A stretch of DNA of 64,000 bases, from NCBI RefSeq assembly GCF_014831675.1, contig NZ_VJXY01000024.1, positions 1 to 64,000 of the forward strand. Reading direction: 5' to 3'. Below the pieces are notes generated by a model. That model was not told where the DNA came from. It saw only the letters and a list, made by a program, of their open reading frames with translations, and ran no database searches. Position numbers and translations under genes: made by a program. The stretch comes from Komarekiella delphini-convector SJRDD-AB1 (GTDB taxonomy: Bacteria > Cyanobacteriota > Cyanobacteriia > Cyanobacteriales > Nostocaceae). Below, in pieces: positions 54,031 to 62,000 of this stretch (positions are counted from its first letter, which is position 1; each line of letters opens with the position of its first letter).

Positions 54031-57000
54031 TTAAGTTATATAGTTAATGTCTGCCTGTAGCCCAAAGCGCAGATATTCTTGCAAGCTAGCTTGGAGGTTT
54101 GCCTGACGCTGCGGTTGCTTCAGGTAGTGAAAAACACCCATTTCGGAGCCGTCTTCTGCTCCTGTGCAAATTTCTACTGGACAGATATTGCTAAGTTGGG
54201 CATAGGCAGGTTGTCCATATTGTTCGGTAGTGAAGCAAGGTTGCATCTGGTTCAGCAACAGTAAGGTTTCTTCAATACCTTGGATACCTTCGTTTAGGGC
54301 TATCCAGCGATCGCTCTGTTGTCGATACAGACTACCAAGCTGCGTTCCAGCAAATAACACTGGGTGTGTTTGTGCTCGTTGCTGCACGGCAAATGCTGAG
54401 ATATCAGTATCCGTTAGGTGGGCGATCACTTCCCAAGTTTTACCATTGCTAGTGGAACGGTAAATCGTACCCTCGGAAGCACCTGCGTAGAGGCTAGCAA
54501 TTTTGAATGTCGTTCCTTCTAGTAAATCGGGGTCAAAGGCGTCATTGATGATTAGGTCGTTATTAGCATGTATTTGGATGATAGTGCGGGTTTGTCCGTT
54601 GATGGTGAGGGTATCGCCTTCTCGAAATTCTGAACAAAAGCGGGTATCGAGTCCGGTGACTTGGGTATAGCGGCTGGAAAGAGTGCCTGTACCATTGTGG
54701 GCGAAACTACTTAGAGCAGTGATGGTGGAATGAGATAACCCATCTTTAGCAGGCATCCAGCGCTGTCCAGAATCGCTGGAACAGAACACGCCACCGCCTT
54801 CGGTTCCAGCAAAAATATCGTCGGTGATTGGATTGATGGTTAGGCAAGTGATGTGAGGAACGGTCAACCCTGTCTGGCGGATTTCTGGGTCGAGAGGGTC
54901 GCCATCCGTCCAAGTCATACCATGATCGGTGGAACGAAAGACGCCGTTGCCATGAGTGCTTACAAATAGGTAGCCAGTGCGGGGATGCTGAGTGATCGCT
55001 CGCACATCCAGATTTGTTAATCCTTGATTCATTGCAACCCACTGTCTACCGCCATCGGTAGATCGGAAGACGCCGTTCCCAGACGTTCCCATCAAAATAC
55101 CCGTTACCTGAAATGAGGTGTTAGTTGTTAAATCTGCATCAAACGGTGCGTGAACTTTCAACTCGGTGTTGGAAACAATTTCGGTGACTCTTCGCGTTTG
55201 CGTTTTTGTCCCTGTAACGGTAATTATGTCACCTGCGGTAAATTGTGTTTTGAATAGTGTTTGTTGTCCTGTAACAGTGTCGCCAATGCTGGTAATTGTG
55301 CCAGCGCTCATAGTGTATGACATCAAAGCGTTGATGCGGGTGTTGGTGAGGTTGGGGGTAATGGGTGTCCAAACAGTGCGCCGAATTTTGAAGCTATTGA
55401 CAAAATCAGCATCGAATGCTGCATTGACGCTGAGTACAGTATCAGAAGCGATCGCCACTCCTGTCCGCCTCTGTATCTTCTCCTCGCCCGTGGGCAGTTG
55501 ATTAACAATTATGATGTCGTCTCCAGGAAAGACTTCTTGAGTCAGCCGCGTATCACAGCCTGTAACCAGAGTGCGATCGCGCGTACTGCTGACCTTTCCT
55601 GTTCCGGCTGTGGTTGTGCCATTAACTGGATTGGTAATCAAAAATTCTTCACCCGTTACGGTGCGATCAAATGCGGTATCGATATACAACAGCGTATTCG
55701 ACTCAATTCTCTGTACAGTGCGCTGCTGATCAGCGATCGTAATTATCCTCCCTGCTGCTAATTGTTCTTGGAAAAAAGTATTGCAGCCTGTTACCGCGAC
55801 GAAGTTATTTGCATCCAAACCAGTACTGCTAAGAGTGCCAATACCAGAACGAATAGTTGACGTTGCTCTCAGCAGTGTGCCATCTGTTGTACCTGCAAAT
55901 AAGGTATGGATTGTAAACGGCTTTCCATCATTGGAGAGAGCGGGGTTAAAGGGTGCATCTAGCTTAATTTGCTGATCTGAGATAATTTCGCGCACCATCC
56001 GGTTTTGACCTTCAGCAGTAATCCAATCTCCAGTTCTCAACTCCTGTGTGAAGAGGGTGTTGATGCCTGTAACGCTATTTGGGGATGCGGGTGTACTAGA
56101 GATACTGCCAGTACTAGGAATGGCGGCAGCAAGTAAGGCTGTGACATTCAAATTGCTCAGTTCAGCATTTAGAGGTATCCAGATTCCTTCTTCAAGCAAC
56201 TGAAATACACCATTACCTCGTGTTCCCGCATAGACTTGCCCTGTTTCAGGGTCAATAGACAGGGTAGCGATCGCTGCTGGAGGTTCTTTTATTCGTTCAG
56301 ATAAAATTAAATCGGGTTGACAGCGGTAACGGCGAGGTGTGCGCGAACCCTGCGGTACATAGCAGAAGCGTAGACAGCCCACTTGTCTGCGTAAGACAGA
56401 AACTTGATTACGAAAGATGCTCTCTTGGGCTTCTAAACTGCGGACAGTAACAGCACCCAGAATAGTAGAAGTCTTCACATCGACATCGGCTCCAGAAGCA
56501 GCGATCGCCCCTTGATTACTATCCTCCCCAGCATCAATAATACTATCGGTGATTCGGAGTTCCGGCACAGTATCTACCAAAGCGATCGCTCCACAAATAC
56601 TCTGGTAAATAGCGATCGCCAGGAGCGAATTATCCTCATCTAGGTTCGTTTCGGGTTCTTGACACAAGGCAGCACAGCCGTGTTGAGGTTGTGCTGAATC
56701 ATCGTCTTCACATACTGACGGCGGCGGTTGCAACTGCTCGATCACCCGCTGGATGCCTGCAAACAAGGTGCTCACCTGCTGCAAGACAATTTGTGACATT
56801 TGGGAAATCCGCTCTTGAGTCGATAAGCCATTACTACTTAGCCCGACTCGCAGCAAACGTTGCAACAGTGTCAGGCTATACATCAGCAGCGCCAGTAAAG
56901 TAACATCTTCTGGATCTGCGTCTATAATCTCGTATTCCGCCTTTTGTACTACTAGCCCTCCCGCCTGGGGAACCAGTGTGGAATGGGCAATTTGCAGCCG

Positions 57001-59037
57001 TTGCAGGTTTCCCGGTAACACAGTAAGTTTGCCTTCCACCAGCAGCCCTTCAAGGAAAAAGTCACCTGCATTTTCGGTATCGGGGGTTGCTATGCCGCGA
57101 ATTGTGAGATTGCCCAACAGGTGGGGGCGATCGCCATTACTAGCAACTAGATGCAGCTGCTTTTCTGCGGGAATTTGGAACGCTAAATTGCGAGTATAGG
57201 TGTGGTTGCCCTGGAGTTCGATAATTACACGCTCTGTATCGGGAACAATATCTAGTCTGCCTGTCCCTGGTTCTTTACCAGGAGCGATAAACAGCAACAT
57301 TGTCTTCGGTGGTTCCGGTGGCAATGAGTAGGAAACAACCTGAATCAGATCTATCTTTTGTCCATTACGGTTGACGGCAAAAGCTCCCGCTGTCGAAATC
57401 TCCAATACGTCATTCGAGCCACTTAAACTAGATGGGATGGACAACTTGAAATCACCTACAAACCCCGGCTGAAAATTCTGGCGTACAGCGTTGCTGACTT
57501 TCTCAATTCTGCCGTCAGCGTTGATTGTCAGTTCTACCAGCGGAATGTAAGCCGTTGGCATCTGTTCCGACTCTTGCACAGGTAGCGCCCGAATTTCCCA
57601 GTGAGGCTCCCATTCTCGTTCTGGGTAAAAAATCACCAGTCGCACCGTTTGACCGGGATAGCAGCCCACAATCACCGAATGCCGGACATTTAGCCGCATC
57701 ATTCGCCCCTGAATATCCACCGCTATACCGGGCGTCACCACCACGTCAATTTCTCCACGATGAGCGATCGCTTTTAAGCCCTGCAAGATACCCGCCCGCA
57801 TATTTGGAGACAGATTGAGATTGCGTTCTTTTTGCTTGTTATCTAAATCAACTCGATAAATCTGTTGCTCAGGACTGACTACCAGTCGCGCCACAGGGAA
57901 ATTGATTAAGTCATAGCAATGTTGCCACTTCCGGGCGTATTGATTCCAGATTTTGACCATCTGTAACAACGCCGACACATCAGAATTTACCTTCCAAGTA
58001 ATTTGTCCCGGACTTGGCGGTTGCTGGGCGATCGCATCTGTTCGTTCGTAAACACCACCGCCCACATCGCCGCTAAAGCCATAAGCATAGGTTACTTCTA
58101 CCTGCTCAGGCGGCTCGCTTAAGAACGCCAACCGTCCCAATTCTGGATCGACTACGAGCGTACTAGTAGCATCGGACTGCCAATTTGAGAGGTCGTCTAC
58201 TTGATACGGCTGCCGTTCTCCCTTGACAAATACTTGTACTGGCCGCGCTTCTGGTGGATACGCCTTCAACAGTTCCCGTGTGAGGATGCCAGGAACGTTG
58301 ATTTCTTCTGCCAACTTGGTGATTTCTCTCTCAGTTTGCGGAGTGTTGAACAGCGGAATTTTGTCATAGCCAAGAGGATTAAAGGTGAAATAGCGCCCTT
58401 GCGGTTCGGAGTCAAGCCCTGGTACAGCGCGGGGATTGCCTCTTTCAACTAGATAGGATTGTAACCGCCACAAGTAGAGGATAACGCTGTTGGGATTATA
58501 CCTACCGCCGCCACGACTAGGGCTAATCTGGGTAGTATAAGCAACTCCTGCCTCAAAGGGAGTGCCTAGCCGCTCTGGTTGACGGATGCGGCGCAGATCG
58601 ACGGTGACAGCTTGGGGGCGAATGTGGTTGACGTTTTGAGTTGCTGCCACCAACCTTTGAGATTCTACCGCCCTTACGCCCCAGCCAGTAACATCTCGCG
58701 CCAGTTGTTCTAATACAGGGGTCGTGCCTTTGCGTTGGCGATAGGCGAGGGTATTGGCAACGAAGGCGCGGCGCTCCTGTCCAGAGGTGCGGTGGCTTTC
58801 GGCACTCAATTCACGGACTGCTAGCAGGTTGCCGATGTAGGGCACTACCCAATCGTCGCAGGTTTCGATAAACCAGTTTTCATAAAGGTTTGCAATATCC
58901 TCTTCGACTAATTGCAGTTCGCTCTCAATGATGCTGAGCAGCGATCGCAGCGCTCCATCCTGGGACTCGTCACGAATCCGGTAGATGGCGGGGATAAGAG
59001 AGTAAAGACGTTCGGGTTGCTTGCCGTTGTGAATCAT
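54031..59037 (-). CDS. Tail protein I-like baseplate protein with propeller and repeat modules
   Basis: A 1668-residue protein. Residues 1 to about 170 (RLYSLIPAIYRIRDESQDGA, LRSLLSIIESELQLVEEDIA, NLYENWFIETCDDWVVPYIG, then RQRKGTTPVLEQLARDVTGW) are a phage tail protein I (P2 gpI-like) domain, which links baseplate wedges to tail fibres. A large beta-rich middle follows. From about 900 the protein alternates propeller-like blades (GNGVFRSTDGGRQW, STDHGMTW, SSDSGQRW) with five copies of a beta module (TLFxxxLxxGDxITVxGxxRxVxxI). It starts in a 4-base ATGA overlap with the baseplate-J-like gene, so the two are coupled. Confidence 0.85.
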   Translation of the reverse strand: MIHNGKQPERLYSLIPAIYRIRDESQDGALRSLLSIIESELQLVEEDIANLYENWFIETCDDWVVPYIGNLLAVRELSAESHRTSGQERRAFVANTLAYRQRKGTTPVLEQLARDVTGWGVRAVESQRLVAATQNVNHIRPQAVTVDLRRIRQPERLGTPFEAGVAYTTQISPSRGGGRYNPNSVILYLWRLQSYLVERGNPRAVPGLDSEPQGRYFTFNPLGYDKIPLFNTPQTEREITKLAEEINVPGILTRELLKAYPPEARPVQVFVKGERQPYQVDDLSNWQSDATSTLVVDPELGRLAFLSEPPEQVEVTYAYGFSGDVGGGVYERTDAIAQQPPSPGQITWKVNSDVSALLQMVKIWNQYARKWQHCYDLINFPVARLVVSPEQQIYRVDLDNKQKERNLNLSPNMRAGILQGLKAIAHRGEIDVVVTPGIAVDIQGRMMRLNVRHSVIVGCYPGQTVRLVIFYPEREWEPHWEIRALPVQESEQMPTAYIPLVELTINADGRIEKVSNAVRQNFQPGFVGDFKLSIPSSLSGSNDVLEISTAGAFAVNRNGQKIDLIQVVSYSLPPEPPKTMLLFIAPGKEPGTGRLDIVPDTERVIIELQGNHTYTRNLAFQIPAEKQLHLVASNGDRPHLLGNLTIRGIATPDTENAGDFFLEGLLVEGKLTVLPGNLQRLQIAHSTLVPQAGGLVVQKAEYEIIDADPEDVTLLALLMYSLTLLQRLLRVGLSSNGLSTQERISQMSQIVLQQVSTLFAGIQRVIEQLQPPPSVCEDDDSAQPQHGCAALCQEPETNLDEDNSLLAIAIYQSICGAIALVDTVPELRITDSIIDAGEDSNQGAIAASGADVDVKTSTILGAVTVRSLEAQESIFRNQVSVLRRQVGCLRFCYVPQGSRTPRRYRCQPDLILSERIKEPPAAIATLSIDPETGQVYAGTRGNGVFQLLEEGIWIPLNAELSNLNVTALLAAAIPSTGSISSTPASPNSVTGINTLFTQELRTGDWITAEGQNRMVREIISDQQIKLDAPFNPALSNDGKPFTIHTLFAGTTDGTLLRATSTIRSGIGTLSSTGLDANNFVAVTGCNTFFQEQLAAGRIITIADQQRTVQRIESNTLLYIDTAFDRTVTGEEFLITNPVNGTTTAGTGKVSSTRDRTLVTGCDTRLTQEVFPGDDIIIVNQLPTGEEKIQRRTGVAIASDTVLSVNAAFDADFVNSFKIRRTVWTPITPNLTNTRINALMSYTMSAGTITSIGDTVTGQQTLFKTQFTAGDIITVTGTKTQTRRVTEIVSNTELKVHAPFDADLTTNTSFQVTGILMGTSGNGVFRSTDGGRQWVAMNQGLTNLDVRAITQHPRTGYLFVSTHGNGVFRSTDHGMTWTDGDPLDPEIRQTGLTVPHITCLTINPITDDIFAGTEGGGVFCSSDSGQRWMPAKDGLSHSTITALSSFAHNGTGTLSSRYTQVTGLDTRFCSEFREGDTLTINGQTRTIIQIHANNDLIINDAFDPDLLEGTTFKIASLYAGASEGTIYRSTSNGKTWEVIAHLTDTDISAFAVQQRAQTHPVLFAGTQLGSLYRQQSDRWIALNEGIQGIEETLLLLNQMQPCFTTEQYGQPAYAQLSNICPVEICTGAEDGSEMGVFHYLKQPQRQANLQASLQEYLRFGLQADINYIT

Positions 59038-62000
59038 AAACTTGCCTCCACTCGCAGACTAATTCCAGCCGGACTGATTGCTAATAACTGGGCAGGTTGG
59101 ATCTGGCGATTTACAACATCCCAACGGGCGGGCAATGCTGAAACAGATGATTCCAGACTGCGGGTCAAATCGCGGCGATGTAGCGCGTCCAGATCGACGG
59201 CCACAACGCCTGTGACTGCTTGGAGAGTGGCGATCGCTTCTGCTGTCGTCACATCCTGCCCAAAGTCGCGTTGCTCAAAGGTAAACCGCTTCATTAGCGC
59301 TGCTTTCACCTGTGCCAGCACTTTATCTGGCAAGTAGCGCTGATCAATTAACAGTTTTGCCTCCAAGTTAAACGCCAACGGTTCGTAGGAATCAACCTGC
59401 ACCTGTTGCACCGGATCACGAGCATCATCAATTGCCTTCACTAAATTGATGTACAGCGCTGAATCAGGCAGCACGGCTGCACCTCCAATTGCCGCTACAG
59501 TAATATGCACCTGCTGGGTTTCACCTGCCCACAATAACTTTGCTTGAGCCTTGCCAATACCAGCAAAGGCCCGTGCAAAGTCTTCGTAGTCTTGCAACGA
59601 TACAATTCGCCCCAGAGTGCGGATAGTTAAAGGGGCGCTTGTCTGCGCTTCTAACATGGTTTCTGGGTCGGCTGCGCCTGTGGCTGGCAGCGGATTGGTA
59701 ACTTCAGATATGCCTAGAGGACGTGTCTTGAGTAGAGTTAATTGATTAGCACCCACTCGTCCCGCCAAGCCAATGCCGCTGCGGTAAGTGGCGGTGATAT
59801 TTTCCAAGCCTGTAGGCAGTCGCGCCCCGCTGATGCCATCACCAGAAGTAATTGTGACTGTTTGATCATTGGCGATGCGGGTAATGTAAACCTGTTCTAG
59901 AGGCGATCGCTGGTATAAGGAAGGCACTTCTTGCCATAGCACATCGTTGACTCTAATCTGAAGCGTGGTTTGAGAACCGCTGGGTGTAGATGCAGATATG
60001 TATGTTAACGGCGGCTTGTTGAGAATAAACTTTTGGTTCGCCACTGTGCCATCACCGTTACCCAACACCTCTTGAATTGTCTCGCCATGAGTTGCCCGGA
60101 CTACGTTGGCGTAAATCTGCACAGTTTGCGGGTCGTAGCTATTTTGAATTGGCTCTGTAAAAGTCAGCAATGGTTCTTGCTGATCGCTGGGTGGAATGGC
60201 GATCGCATTCATTTCACTAACTGCTTCATCCTCGGCTGTTGCCCCTAAGAGCCGTATATCTTCCATCTCAGCAGTCATGACTATGCCTGTAAAGCCATCA
60301 CGGTCTTTGAGCAACCATTTTTGTCCCAGGTTCTCAGCTTGCTCCTCTCGACCTTTTTCAGGTAGAGGTATAGGTGGAGACATAATTTGCAAGCGATCGC
60401 CTGAGCGAATTGGTACGGTGTAAAGCTGATCGGGCGAAATCAGGATACCAATACCGACGGCGAAGAGATGTTGATTGAGCACTGCGATCGCTCGAAACTC
60501 AGTGTTTACCTTTCCTGTAGGGTTGATTTGTTGATCTAGGCTAGTCAGTCCCGCATTGCTGGGTTTCCACAAATTGCCATCATCGCGGGAGCGGAACACA
60601 CCGCCGCTCGCCGTACCAGCAAACAAATCGCTAGTAACAGGCTGAATCGTCAAACACAGAATATTCAAATCGGTGGGATTATTGGCAACAGGTTCCCAAA
60701 TCGGGTTCTGTTCTTGATTGGACTTGAGGCGAAAGATCCCACTACCAGCAGTACCCGCCAATACTCGTGTTACTTGAAAGTTGCTAGCCTCGGTGATATC
60801 TTCTCGATCAAATTTTCGGTCAATATCTAAACGAATATCAGAAATAACTTTCGTGACTCGGCGTGTCTGCCCTGCAACAGTAATTGTGTCACCGACTGCA
60901 AAGTCTGTGGTGAATGCTGTACCCGGTTCATCCGGTTCAGATATCAATCCGAGTACCTTGGCGTCAATACTGGTTACTTTTCCAGTTCCCAATTTGCGGT
61001 AAGCCACCAAGCTAGTAACGTTGGGATTAGCCAATCCCGCATCCAATTTTTTCCAGGTGATGCCTTGATCAGTAGAGCGGAACACACCATCAGCAATAGT
61101 TCCAGCAAAGATGTCTCCATTAGAGTCAACTGCCAAAGTCTGGACATCGACAACATCCAATCCTGTCTGCATCCAGGTTTGTCCATCATTGGCATAGCGT
61201 AAAACACCGCCGTTGAGCGTCCCCGCCAGTAAATCACCACTATCTATTACTATTAGGGCACGGACATCAGAATACACTAAATTCGTATTCACTTCCTGCC
61301 ACTGAATTTCTTTCTCTGTTTGGAATACGCCGTTTGCTGTGCCCACAAACAATCTATATCCTGAAGTTGGAGATTGATCACTGGTTTCTGGTTGAATGGT
61401 TTGAGTAGCGATCGCCTGAATCATCAGATCTGTTAAACCGCGATTGATGGGTTCCCAGGTGCTACCGTTGTTGAGCGAGCGGAAAACACCACCGCCGTTA
61501 GTTCCCACAAACAGCGTATTGCTTTCAAAAGACTGACTTGCTATAGCGTCAACATCAGCATCAACAAATAGAGAAGTCTCTGAAATAACGCGTGTAACAA
61601 CTCTGGTTTGATTATTAATTGTGATTGCTTGACCAACTTTTAACGTGAGAAACTCAGTATTGGTGCCTGTAATGGCAGTGCGATCGCTCGAAATCCTGCC
61701 TGTTCCCTCGCCCTCGTAAGTAAAGGTTGTTCCGGGCGGTAAATCTAAACTGAAAGCAGACTCTAAAACCAGCGATGTATCAGAAAAAATATCCTTAACT
61801 TTTATTGATTGTTCACCAACTTTAATCTCAGCACCCACTTTCAACTCTCTAGTGAAAACGGTATTGCTGCCTGCAATCATAGTGTCACTACTGGCGATCG
61901 TCCCTGTTCCTGCTCCAGTATATATAAACGGAACTTCGGATAGCTCATTGGTGAATCTTGTTTTCACCAATAAAGAAGTGTCTGAATAGATACTATCAAT